Assembly: GCA_009760885.1 (NCBI GenBank)
Contig: CM019713.1
Coordinates: forward strand, 5,896,996-5,960,995
Direction of reading: 5' to 3'
DNA length: 64,000 nt
Source: Achatina immaculata
Taxonomy: Eukaryota > Mollusca > Gastropoda > Stylommatophora > Achatinidae
The position numbers and the translations under genes were made by a program. The notes under the pieces were generated by a model. The model saw only the letters and a list, made by a program, of their open reading frames with translations, was not told where the DNA came from and ran no database searches. This document shows, in pieces, positions 1 to 10,148 of this stretch. How positions within the stretch are numbered: the first letter of the stretch is position 1; every line of letters starts with the position of its first letter.

Positions 1-960
1 GTGAATATCTCATTGTAAACAACAGCAGAGCAAAACAGGTGCCCAGCTGCCTTGGAGGTCAGTCACTTCTGATAAAGGCTGGCTGAGAAAACCGCGTACA
101 ACACTCAAAACGAACGGAAAGCAAAGGGAAAGAACAGATGATAATGGTTCTTTTCTGTCAGTAAATTCTCGCTTTCTCATCAAATGATACCTTCAGAAAG
201 ATTCGGACTGATTAAATATATGTGTGTACATGTGTACTGATCCTCGTGTGTGTACATACAGAGAGCAGAGCATGGGAATATGTCACTAAATCTGTTAGAA
301 ACAAAATATATCACAGACAAGGCAGCCGTTTTGATGAGCGATAAAAATAACTTTCCACTGCTTTAGGACATTTACTATTTCGGCTTTATCGCGTCTGGTA
401 GGACCCGTTTCCACCAGGTGTTTCCACCATCCCTCGAACAGTAGCAGACAGCCATAAACAGTCCATCATAATCCTAGCGGAATTCAGATCTCTTATCTGG
501 TCATGTCGGAATAAGGCCATGTTTGATAACAAAGTTTTTACGCCAGAAATTTTTCTGTCTATCTTCCAAAACAAATTGTTACGGCTTTCTGCTAGTTTTT
601 AACACCTATGTGGAATATTGAAGTCCCTTTTGGTTTTTGTGTGTGTATGTGTGTTTTGACAACGACGCAGTTTTAGTTTCACAACACTGATTATTCTATA
701 ACCCTGTTTGTATATAACTATGCACTCAGGTGTACCTATCATCCAAATCACTATCATCTCATGTTTTGTTAAAGCCCACCATTTCATTATTTCACTTCAC
801 GGGCAATCACCTTCACCTCACGTTATTTGCACACGATTTGTAACTATCAGACAAATAAACTTCATTTTAAAAAAAAAAAAACGGCGGTCCTTCCAGTTTG
901 GTCCTGCCAGTGAAGCTAAAAAAAAAAGGTGTAGATTTTAAAGTAGACTTTTCAAGATAC
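1..960. other. Unassigned non-coding stretch
   Basis: I see no gene, RNA or recognisable element here. The sequence is moderately AT-rich with short (TG)n-like tracts near 220-260 and 640-655 and A-runs near 869-881 and 920-929. Open frames are under 80 codons and look random. Confidence 0.6.
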
Positions 961-964
961 AGGT

Positions 965-1190
965 AGTGAGTGGCGTAGCTGTTAGTGATCTTGTCTGCCA
1001 TTGCGAGGTCTGTGGTCTGTGGCTGAAGTCCGGCCCGAAGCCCTACATTCATCCTGCTGTAGGAATTAGTACCCTATCTAGAGCTGGAGGATGAAAGACG
1101 GCTGGACCTGGTGTTGACTACACTGTTCAGTCGTGGGCTGACAGTTCAAGGACAATATCGGCACTAACATCATACCCGTTAAGTTAAGGT
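965..1190 (+). mobile_element. Degenerate tRNA-derived SINE
   Basis: The order of blocks matches the better SINE copies at 60357-60622 and 61470-61700. It starts with a head resembling 'GTGGCGTAGCTGTTAGTG'. A middle follows resembling the 'GCTGTAG...GAGCTGGAG' block, and then a 3' part 'CTGACAGTTCAAGGACAATAT...GGCACTAACA'. The B box is badly eroded. This is probably an old copy. Confidence 0.45.
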
Positions 1191-1234
1191 TACCAGTTTT
1201 CAAGGAAAGATACATGAGTTCTCCTCTTTTTCGA

Positions 1235-1236
<2 letters not shown>

Positions 1237-1273
<37 letters not shown>
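1237..1273. repeat. (CT)n microsatellite
   Basis: A pure CT dinucleotide tract. More CT/CA-rich sequence follows to about 1560. The long frame over 1214-1624 is low-complexity Ser/Leu and is not a gene. Confidence 0.95.
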
Positions 1274-1275
<2 letters not shown>

Positions 1276-1616
1276 CCCACCATCAAATTCATTCCTGTTA
1301 ATCTTAATCTCTTATGCCATTTTTCCTACAATCTCATTTGCTCTCTCAACCACTTTCTCCCTCTTTCTTTTTTTTCTTCCTAAAGGACACAGTTTCAAAC
1401 AAGCTAAACGTACCCAACACATCTCAGTCCTAGAAAATAATATTCGCTCTCTCACTCACTCACTCACACACCCACATTCCCTCTCTCCTTCTCTCTCATA
1501 CACTTTCTCTTTCACTCTCTCACTCTCACTTCTCATTTTCTTCTACTCCTTTTTTTTCCCTTCAACTTTTGTGCCCATCTTTTCCATATTCCTTTCTCAT
1601 TGGAGACAAGTCACAC

Positions 1617-2030
1617 GTTTATAGACGACAACCCACATATTTATAAAAGACAGCCTCCCCCCCCCCTCCATGTTTATCGACGACAACCCACATGTTTATC
1701 GAAGACAACCAACATGTTTATAGACGACAACCTACATGTTTATAGACGAAAATCCACATTTTTTTTTTTACGACAATCCACATGTTTACAGACGACAACC
1801 CACATATTTATAGATGACAACCCACAGATTTATGGACAACAACCAACATAGACGACACCACACATATTTATCTATGACAACCCACATGTTTATAGACGAC
1901 AACACATATGTTTATAGACGACAACAGTCCACATCTTTATAAAGACGACATCCCACATATTTATCGACAGCTACCTACATGTTTATAGACGACAACCCCC
2001 CATATTTGTCGACAACCCACATAAAACAAC
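1617..2030. repeat. 23-bp minisatellite
   Basis: Imperfect tandem copies of a unit like CCCACATGTTTATAGACGAC plus AAC, about 17 copies. Variation includes ATATTTAT for ATGTTTAT and an internal poly-T expansion near 1760. The overlapping open frame only translates the array. Confidence 0.9.
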
Positions 2031-2094
2031 ACAGTGAGTTTTTAATTCCGCAGAAATGATCGAAGGAGTTAGAGAACTGCACCGATAGATAGCT

Positions 2095-3190
2095 ATTTCT
2101 AATTTAGAACAAAAAAAAAAAAAAAAACAACGACAACAAAAAACACACACACACAATTATAAAAACGTCCTGGAATTCGAGTTTTTAACACGAAAAGATT
2201 CGGTTAGAATTTTTTTTTTTTAAATCGCAGTACAAGACATTACTGATAGTAACAGCTGGAGATTTCCACAAACAGAAAACCACAAGAGGAACGCAATTTA
2301 AAACGTCGATAGACGAAACTGAAGATAAACCAACAAATGAAAACACGAGCGATATAAACGTGACCGCCGCCCCCCGCCCAATATTGGTAATATCGCGGCC
2401 GATTACTGGCCGCTCACAGACCTCCAAAACTCTGTCGGAATCCCATCAGAAATCAAATCAGATACTCTCTCTCCCACATTCACACTCTTCATTCGCTCCA
2501 TTTCGATGACAGCATGAAGGAAAAATAAGAGGGGGAGGAAAAAAAAACAAAAACAAAAGAAGAGGGAGGAAGAGGAGGAAAAAAAAAACATGAAAGATCT
2601 CTCCCAAATTAAGCCCTCCTAACTCCAACCGCAATTTCTAGACGTGAACTTTGACCTTCTCTTGGTCAACGTTGAAAGTTGCTGCATCTCTCTCACCATC
2701 CTCACCCCCCTCCCCTCCACACCCCCTTTTTTTTTTTGTTCTTCACTCTCTTGCCTCATCCTCCCGAAATCCTCTCTTTCAGCCAAAAAAAGCGCGGTTG
2801 TTAGCTCTAGCTTCCCGTTAGCTGCAGCCAAGTGTGTGACACAGCAACTAAAAATTATCCACTTTTCTATTCGTGTTTTTCCATTTTTTAAAATTACCTC
2901 CGCGCCTATCCCCATCCCACACCCCATCTTCCAGATTGTTGTCACTGCCACAGGTTTTCGTCCTGAAGGCATTATCTCCTCCATGCAAGCATGGAACTCC
3001 TCAAATTATGTGTCTCTCTACCACTCTCATTTGTCCTAACTTTTGTTCCAAATTTGAAATCTTTATTATTATCTTTTTTTAAAAATAAATTCCAATAAGC
3101 GGCCTTTTTTTCTGGGTGGTTTAGCATTTCATGGAAAAGAATCTTCGAGAAATTCATGGTAAAACCAGTAAAAGGATGGAAATACACGGA
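2095..3190. other. Unassigned A-rich and pyrimidine-rich stretch
   Basis: Homopolymer A tracts (2109-2127, 2581-2589), T tracts (2211-2221) and pyrimidine-rich sequence (2680-2780) occur. Frames on both strands are short and low complexity. I see no gene. Confidence 0.55.
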
Positions 3191-3224
3191 AGCGGGGCAA
3201 AGATCGCGGTGCCAAGGTACAGTG

Positions 3225-3765
3225 CCTGGCCACAGCTCTCTGTTCGAGCTCGTAGTAACAGTTCAGCCTGGATAACCAAGACTCTCTCTCTCTCTCTCAC
3301 TCTCAGTGTCCCTGCGGACAGGCGCAGGATATCATGTCCTTCCATAACCTTCGACCCCTTGTGTATCTCAACAGTCTTGTCACAGAGCAATTCTCGTGCC
3401 AGGATGCCTAATCATCAAACATCTTTGTTTCTACTTCTTATCTTCCCTGCTGCCATCAGGTGCCCTAGCCCGTCCCGCCTCCAAGCATGCCCCACAAATC
3501 TGGATCGTCGTTTTCTAATCTTCGTTACAACGTTCCTCCCCCCTCCCCTTTTTGTTGACCCTCTTTCAGAACTTCCTCGTTCGATTTTCTCCCTGTCCAT
3601 GGTACCTTCAGCATCCTTCTTAAGAGCCACATTTCAGCTAATTCCAGTTTTCTCTGTATCTCCTTACTGACCGTTCAAGCTTCGCATCTATAGAACATGA
3701 CTGGTTCGATGTAAAACTGCTGCAGTCTCATCCTCACTCCCACTGACAGTGACTTGTGGATTTTG
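3225..3765 (-). pseudogene. LINE reverse transcriptase C-terminal relic
   Basis: Read on the minus strand, several frames together give a typical non-LTR retrotransposon tail. A stretch like 'QRKLELAEMWLLRRMLKV' then 'WTGRKSNEEVL' is followed, after frameshifts, by a 'LWKDMISCACPQGH' terminus near 3310. It matches in order the C-terminal region after the RT domain seen at 16181-17108. The copy is broken by several stops and frameshifts. A (GA)n tract at 3283-3299 follows the C-terminus directly and may be its tail. No catalytic RT motif remains. Confidence 0.75.
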
Positions 3766-3861
3766 AAAGGAGTTAGACTGACAGTAACTCCCCCCCATGC
3801 TGTAGAGGTATGGCGTTCACTTAGAATATTCAAGATAACGTTATGATAAGTCCACTCTCGA

Positions 3862-3965
3862 ATCTTAGCGATGTTTGTGCCCCAACATCTTCACGGCACC
3901 GGCTGCAAAGAAAGCTACTCTGGCAGTTCGAGAGGTATCTAACGATGACAACATCAAGAAGAAAG
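3862..3965 (-). repeat. Family A dispersed repeat fragment
   Basis: The segment around 'TGCCCCAACATCTTCACGGC' and 'CCGGCTGCAAAGAAAGC' is the reverse complement of the part of family A seen on the plus strand at 28470-28520 and 39250-39280 ('CTTTGCAGCC...ATGGTGAGGTA'). Short and diverged. Confidence 0.45.
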
Positions 3966-4877
3966 AAACGCTTTGATCATGTGTGGTCTTTACTTCCCAT
4001 CCATGAGATCTGTTTATTAATATACCGTAAGCCGTGCTTGCATTATTCTCTAGTGCAGTGAGAGATACCGCCCCCTCTCAGTGAAAAATTGTGGGGAGGA
4101 GGACCGAGGGAAGAAGTAGCAGCTGAGGACATCTGCACCAAATCAGCAAAAAGAAAACAAAATTTGGAGTGGGTGCAAAATTTGTCTAAAAAGGCAAGGG
4201 GACGATAGCCAGAAAAGTTAAAGAACCATTATTGAACAGTTATCTACCCTTGCAACCTGATATTCTCCTTTTCCAAAGTAGTTTACCAATTAAAAGTGTG
4301 TCGTGTATGAACATGGTATGAACCTTTTTTGACGGAAAGTCCCATATTAAGTGAGTCCCCAACTACTGCTTAGACCCAAAAAACCTGGTCTTGTAGGAAC
4401 GTATTTATCAGTCGCCATTTTACGCTACAGGAAGGTAGACTCTTAGAATCAAGTATAGGTAGCTTTTTTTTGCGTCCTGTTTAATTTTAGAAAAATTTCA
4501 CTGAATAATTTTGTCAACAGTTGTCAGAAACAGTTTATAAGGTAAACCGATGGACTGACTGACTTACTGACTGAACTTTAATAGCTAAGGATGAATAACT
4601 GGACACGCAGGTCCGTCTGACAGTCTGCCATTTATCTTACAACTTTATTTCTATTCCACACATTCTCCGTCAGCCAGTAAAAATATGTCACGCATATAAA
4701 CAAACATAATTAAAACTGAAATAACAAAAGTGAAACATGTAAAAACATTTAAATTACGGTCGTAGCCACAGACTCAAAACAGGACGTAACTATACTCTTA
4801 TACACGTGAGAAAGTTCTTCTCACAATCTCGCACTAAGTCTTACGTGGCAATGGAATAATTAGTTTCCCATGAAGTG
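3966..4877. other. Unassigned non-coding stretch
   Basis: No recognisable gene or element. A short (ACTG)n-like tract lies at 4552-4578. It resembles the tetranucleotide tails of LINEs elsewhere in the window, but no LINE coding sequence precedes it. Confidence 0.5.
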
Positions 4878-5345
4878 GTTCATGATATTATTGTGACGGA
4901 TTCATAGAGTATGCTTCGAAAGACTGAGGGGGAAAAACACATTCTTCGATAAGAATGGGTCCATCTGTTAAGCCAGTCAACTGCGACAAGCCTAACATGG
5001 CTTTATTGTCCAGGACATGCGGGAGTACATGGCAGTGAACTGGCAGATAGACTGGATGGACAGGCTAAAATAAATGGCGGGCTGAGAAAAGACAAAGGTG
5101 ACATTGCTCAAAGCTGTACTAGAAAGAAAATGAAGAGTTGGAAAGGGGAAAGATAATGTAACTGTGAAAAGATTGCTGGAGCTAGGACAAATTAAAGGTG
5201 CTGGTGGGGAAATCTGAACTGCGTGGCAGAAATCGGAAACAACCAACACTTGACGGGAACTATTAGCAAACATACTCTTGGGTGGATGCTGCGGCATGCG
5301 GCGGGAGCATATATGAGGCTGTCCTGAATGCAGTGACGCCGGAGC
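4878..5345 (+). pseudogene. RNase H domain and C-terminus of a non-LTR retrotransposon
   Basis: One plus-strand frame reads 'VHDIIVTDS', a stop, 'SMLRKTEG', a stop, and then through 'TWLYCPGHAGVHGSELADRL'. This is the RNase H1 signature of LINE ORF2 proteins: TDS carries a catalytic Asp, and GHxGxxGxExAD carries the His and last Asp. Downstream, in shifted frames, 'LRGRNRKQPTLDGNY' and 'EHI-stop-GCPECSD' match the usual zinc-binding end of this LINE class. The gene is a 5'-truncated, mutated 3' end with at least four in-frame stops and shifts. It has no ATG, so it is easy to miss in ORF lists. Confidence 0.85.
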
Positions 5346-5689
5346 TTGCTTTTGGACCTTTTATATCTTATATGGTTCTAAGGACTGCAAACGCGCCACA
5401 AACAGCCTCTGGCAGTCAAGTCCAGCTCCTGGCCTTCCCGTGGCAGAACTGTTTAAACTGACAGGAGAAGGGGCGAGGGCGAATATCTGGCGCCTGAAAA
5501 CCAGTTACTTAGGGTAGATGAGTGTCACGTTTGGTAGCTCATCTGCCGCTGTTGGCGAGATCTTCAGCTGCCGTGCGTGGAGCGGTGCTCTTCCCGGCCA
5601 ATGAAGAAATTTGCAAATGAGGTTGCCGCGCAGCATCACTGCGGAAAAGGTGGTTGAAAGAATAAAGCGAAGCAAACAGTCAAATCACG

Positions 5690-6240
5690 GCACCTCTGGT
5701 CTGGAGGTCGGCCACGTCCTGAGTGCAGTCATATCGTGTGAAATGCATGAACCGGTTTGTCCCAGAGGTTAAGTCACTGCTGGCTTGACTTTTCAAATGC
5801 CGCGCGTGGAGTGAAGCTCCTCCCGGTTAAGGAAGTAAATGCGGAAATAAAATTCGCTGTGCGGCGCCGATGGGAAAAGGTGGTGGAAAGTGAAATTTAA
5901 CCTGGTATGTCCAGTAGTATCGCTACGAGAGCTATACCACGGCACCTCTGCTCTAGAGGCCGCCTACGTCCGAAATACACCTACACTGGTGAAATATGCC
6001 TAAACCGGCACACACCAGGGTGGAACTCGATGGCTAGACATGTCATGCCACCTCCGCTCTAGAGGTCGGTAACGCCTGATAAACACCCATACTGGTGAAT
6101 TTTGCCTAAACCGGCTCATACCAGGGGTGAATCTTGAAGGCTATGAATGTCACAGTACCTCTGCCCTAGAGGTCGGTCCCGTCCCAAACATGCCCATACT
6201 GGGAAATGCCTAAACCGGCTCAACCCAGGGGTAGAAGTCA
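5690..6240. repeat. ~105-bp sub-repeats within the LINE 3' region
   Basis: About four imperfect copies of a block running from 'CACCTCTGCTCTAGAGG' through 'ATGCCTAAACCGG' and 'CCAGGGGTGAA'. Copies are clearest at 5945, 6048 and 6155. Confidence 0.75.
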
Positions 6241-6344
6241 CTAGTGGCGAGGATTCGTCCTCCTGGACAAAAGCTCCATCCTGGTCACAACTAGGAAGGG
6301 TAGCGGCCACGACCGCAAAAAGCTGAAGTCGGAGACACTGGACC

Positions 6345-6620
6345 AGGGAAGTCTAGATAGGCAACCACCTCTCACCCGGCGGGGATGTCTGCGTATCCTA
6401 ATCACACTGAGGTTTTCCGGTGAGAAAGTCCAACCCTGGACTGGATGGGCAACCACCTCTCACCCGGCGGTGATACACGGGTATCTCATAACACGTCGAG
6501 GTTTTCCGGTGAGAAAGTCCAACTCTGTCCTGGGTGGGCTAACGCCTCTCACCCAGCGGGGATGCACTGATATTCCAAACACGTCGAGGTCTTCCGGTGA
6601 GAAAGTCCAACCCTAGACCA
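6345..6620. repeat. ~85-bp sub-repeats within the LINE 3' region
   Basis: Three copies of a unit beginning 'CCTCTCACCCGGCGG' and ending 'TTTTCCGGTGAGAAAGTCCA'. Two of these units are visible again, inverted, at the right edge of the window. Confidence 0.85.
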
Positions 6621-6912
6621 AACTGGTGCAATGAAAACCACGGTGTCACGCAATCCCGCTTCCGAGACCCACCAAGAATACAGGCTAAAGCACTGTGATA
6701 CTCTGAACCCCTTGTGGTCCTTCGTGGAACTCATGTGGTCTATTTTGGACCACACAGGGGACCACCGGACCTAACGAGGACCACATGTGTGAATTCAGTA
6801 GGTTCACAGTGCGGTTTTTGGTGGTAGAAGTGAACGAAGAAGAAGAAGAAGAAGATATCTTATAGACTCACACTAATTAAATATGCAACAAATTATTATT
6901 CCCTACAAACCT

Positions 6913-6932
6913 CCCCCCCCCCCCCCCCCCCC
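6913..6932. repeat. Poly-C tract
   Basis: Twenty consecutive C. Comparable C or G runs occur near 9040, 10755, 22117, 30817, 43022, 50621, 50882 and 59068. They are prone to sequencing-length error. Confidence 0.95.
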
Positions 6933-7004
6933 ACCACCCCTACCTACAGGTAAAAACAAGAAACCCTTCCTGCAGCTGTTAGAAGTGATGTTAGTATGTT
7001 AGAA

Positions 7005-7200
7005 GTGATGTTAGTGCCCCGCTTTCTCCACTTGACACACTAGAGGGTGATGTGGCCGGCATCGCTCATGGCAGCCTTTCCTTCCACAGCTCCAGAAGGA
7101 GTCAGGTACTTGTTTTTTGATCTGAGTGACTTGGGCACCTCCAAACGGATTGGAACCGTCAAACTTCGTCATGAAACGCGCGAGCACTAACCAAGTCGCT
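7005..7200 (-). mobile_element. tRNA-derived SINE, minus strand
   Basis: Block order matches the SINEs at 60357 and 61470 in reverse: 'CTAGAGGGTGATGTGG', 'CCTTTCCTTCCACAGCTCCAG', 'CACCTCCAAACGGATTGGAACC' (the B-box region) and 'GAGCACTAACCAAGTCGC' (the A-box region). It is diverged and lacks an obvious target duplication. Confidence 0.7.
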
Positions 7201-7523
7201 ATTCTGGAGCCCGAAAAATTTATAACTTTGTGAATATTTTTTTTCAGGAAATAAGTCAGAACATACCTAGTGGGCAGTGAACATTTCTTTTCTGTTTTTC
7301 ATATTTTAACTCTTATACTGCCAAATCAAAAAATCCCAAGAGCACCCACACACAACTTAATAACAAACACATTTGTTTTGTTTTTAACGTGGAACTATTT
7401 ATATTGTAGCCTTTAAAATAGATCTTTTAATAACTATTGAAAGTGATCGAACAACCATGAAAAGTGGCTTAATGTAGTGTTAAGCTTCTAAACTTGAGCC
7501 AAGATGAAACAAATGTTGGAACA

Positions 7524-7552
7524 CTTTCTCTCTCTCTCTCTCTCTCTCTCTC
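7524..7552. repeat. (CT)n microsatellite
   Basis: A CT tract followed by CCCTCC interruptions. Confidence 0.9.
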
Positions 7553-7775
7553 CCTCCCTCCTCAGCCCCACTCCAACTCCTCCTTTTCTTTCCATAAAAT
7601 GATAGCAAGTGTTAAGAAGTTGTAACATATATTAAAACTAGTTGCCGCTGACGATCTGAGGTGCTCTGCAGGTGTGTTATTCTCTATGATAATTATCTTA
7701 CTGTTCGCACCAGACGGAACTATGGACCATGCCATCTTTTTTTCTAAAAAAAAATCTATAAATACTTGTGAAATA

Positions 7776-7978
7776 CAGTCATGCGCCAACTTACGGCCGA
7801 TCGAGTTACAGCCATTCGTACTTTTACGGCTGAGGCCCATAAGAAAAATCTTTAAAATGGCCAAACCTGGCCACTACAAGACGTTGAGGCCGTACTACGC
7901 ATTAAACGTATTCCTTGCAATGGCCCTTCCAACTATACAATACTACACTTCACATATAAAAATGTTACGATACATACT

Positions 7979-8039
<61 letters not shown>

Positions 8040-8384
8040 ATGTGTGTGAATGTACATTTTTGTGTGTTTTTGAAAAGTTATTACAGAATGATTCGTTCTT
8101 TTTTAATTAACTAATTCAGGACTTAACACCAGTATACCGCAACTTCCGGTATGGTTTATATTTGTGCTATGATTCATATTTTGTGATCAATGTCCATACA
8201 TGTACCGTTAGTAACTTTTTAGTATTTTAAAGTAATGGTAACACGTCTATTTGTCTTGCAGCATGTTATAATATCACTGTATTTAGTGTCTGACCTCCAC
8301 CTATAACGGCCGACATACGGCCAAATCGACCTTACACCCTTATGGCCAACATCCAAATCCAGGCCGTAGGCATGCGCATGACTG
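7776..8384. mobile_element. 609-bp TA-flanked TIR element (non-autonomous DNA transposon)
   Basis: The left end CAGTCATGCGCCAACTTACG and the reverse complement of the right end CAGTCATGCGCATGCCTACG form terminal inverted repeats of about 23 bp. A TA dinucleotide lies immediately outside each end (7774-7775 and 8385-8386), as expected for the Tc1/mariner/pogo superfamily. No transposase is encoded. It carries a (TA)n(TG)n tract at 7988-8040. A second, much enlarged copy lies at about 40975-42250. Family placement beyond 'TA-inserting' is inference. Confidence 0.8.
7988..8040. repeat. (TA)n(TG)n compound microsatellite
   Basis: It lies inside the TIR element. In the second copy of that element the corresponding place holds a ~12-bp minisatellite. 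Confidence 0.9.
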
Positions 8385-8429
8385 TACATTCACCGGTATT
8401 TTTGAGCTGAAAAAAAAGAAGAAAATTAG

Positions 8430-10148
8430 TTTTCTGTTCTCCCGTCGAAGACATCTTGTCACGCCACGTCAGTTAAATAATCAAACTTAACAGTGGAGAT
8501 TTCTGGACGTCCTCACTTGACAGTGTAAGATGGCCGGGCTTTTTTTTTTTCACTTGACAAGGGAGATAAGCGGCTTATAGCACACGACCAAGTTTAAGAA
8601 AAAAAGATCTTCATTTGTTGATCCAGAATATAAGAGGAAGCAGCTTAGAACAATTTAAATGAAAGTAACCCCCAAAATAAAAAAAAATCATACAGAAAAC
8701 AGTCTTGAATAGGATTCTCGCTGTCAAACGTCGACTGCATCTCAAATAATATTCTGCGTAAAACGAATAATCTGCGTTTCTGATTTCTTTCTCCCGTTCT
8801 TGTAGTGATGTCAGCCAAAAAATTGATAGCTTTTATAGGAAACATCAATCAATAAGAGATTCGCTCATTCACTGTCCTTCCAGAGCCACTTTTCAGAGAT
8901 CTTCAAGCTCTGGGGAGAAAGCCATTTTCTAGCGGACTCGGGTTTCAGACTTACTTTACTTACCTTACTTTATCCTTCTTCTTATACCGTGAACTGTCGA
9001 GGGGAGAAGGAACTGGCGTTCGTTTTTTTTTTTTTTTGGGGGGGGGGGAGCAAAATGACTGGCCTCAGTGACGGTCGTGTCATAATTGACGAGTGTCTTT
9101 CCGATACCATCAATCCGTCTCCTTCTGGGTATTCCCCTTGATCTGTGTGTTGGAGTTCTTTGGCTGAACGCTCTCGCGTTGTAAGTTTCAGACTATTCTC
9201 AAGAAATGCAACTATCAGTAAAAGGTAAAGTAAAGATAGTTTTATTACACCACGGAAGGCACCTAGAGGATTTAGTGTTAGTGTCTTTATTTTCCTTGAC
9301 CTGTGGACACAACAAGGGCAGACCAAGGCAAGGGTGACGTGACAACCTGGAAGAAGATCTGCGAGCCCTAGGAGGGGACAACTGGCAGGAGAACGACTGG
9401 AAACAGAGAGAGTCGGAGACACGGCTTGTCTGCAGCAAAGAGCCGCAGCGGCTCTGATAGCTGAATGACGGCACGCAAGAAAGTGGTGCGCTCAAGCATC
9501 ATGCCTGGCTCCTTTCTTTTCCTCAGCTCCTAAAGAAGATAGGTACTCGTTTCTTTAGCTCGGCGACTGAGACGCCTCTGGCTGGATTCGAACCATCGAC
9601 CTTCGCCATGAGAGACTAGTGTACTAAACACTCCGCCACTGAGGCGCCAAGGTATAAGTAAAGATATAAGAGTAACTGACATAGAAAGATAATTACATCC
9701 TCCGTAGGAAGATAATTATATCAAGCGTATTCCCATATCTTGTTTCTATGAGTGAAACGTAAGGTTAAAAACAGCTCAGGGACAAAAATGCCAAATAAAA
9801 TCGAGAGGAGAAAAGGAATACACCAACAATATATTCAAGACAACCTACGGAAGAAGAAGAACTCTCTTACACTGGGAACTCAGTGGTGGTGCAGGATTTC
9901 TGCGTGGGCAGTGCTTGGTGTGGGACTTCTTCAGCCAGTTTAGGTGACACGAAGGCAACTCCCATGGCCATTTCTTAATCAGAGACATCCAATAAAAGAA
10001 AAGGCCACTTTGCTATAGTAGTGATGTCATCCAAAACGATTCTGAAAAATGATCCATATGGAGGCGGGGGGGGGGAACATATGAAGACCCTGTCCGATTT
10101 GGCTATCAGCGACCCATATTTAACATGCAGATACCACAGATGTTGGAG
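8430..10148. repeat. 1.72-kb tandem duplication, copy 1
   Basis: This 1719-bp block is followed without gap by a near-identical 1716-bp copy. Differences I see are few: single bases, homopolymer lengths (the T14/G10 tract near 9030; A-run near 8687) and a 2-bp deletion near 9610. The unit contains a minus-strand SINE and otherwise unassigned DNA. It is either a very recent segmental duplication or an assembly artefact. Confidence 0.95.
9262..9650 (-). mobile_element. tRNA-derived SINE within duplication copy 1
   Basis: On the minus strand there is a head with a perfect B box (GGTTCGAATCC, 9584-9594) and an A-box-like 'GGCGGAGTGTTTAGTAC'. The body matches other SINEs. About 190 bp (roughly 9310-9500) appears inserted between body and 3' end. 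The 3' block 'GTCAAGGAAAATAAAGACAC' lies at the left. Confidence 0.75.

Larger units (their letters stand above)
5350..6856 (+). mobile_element. Long 3' region of the RNase H LINE, ending in (GAA)n
   Basis: Non-coding sequence follows the RNase H relic and ends in a GAA tract at 6836-6855, as expected for a LINE 3' tail. Inside are two sets of sub-repeats (5690-6240 and 6345-6620). The last 370 bp recur inverted at 63617-64000 with the same (GAA)n end, so this is a real repeat terminus. Positions 5380-5570 also match the reverse complement of 19275-19460, upstream of the minus-strand LINE. Either the region is chimeric or two LINEs share a module. Confidence 0.7.

Noticed and set aside
1600..2030. 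CRISPR-like array of ~23-bp units
   Set aside because: Units are directly adjacent with no unique spacers. The surrounding DNA is animal repeat DNA with no cas genes. The same reasoning excludes all other arrays here.
6549..6755. Short frames across the GAA-tailed region as genes
   Set aside because: The region is the non-coding 3' part of a LINE that recurs at the right edge. The frames are not preserved as a gene and contain no known domain.
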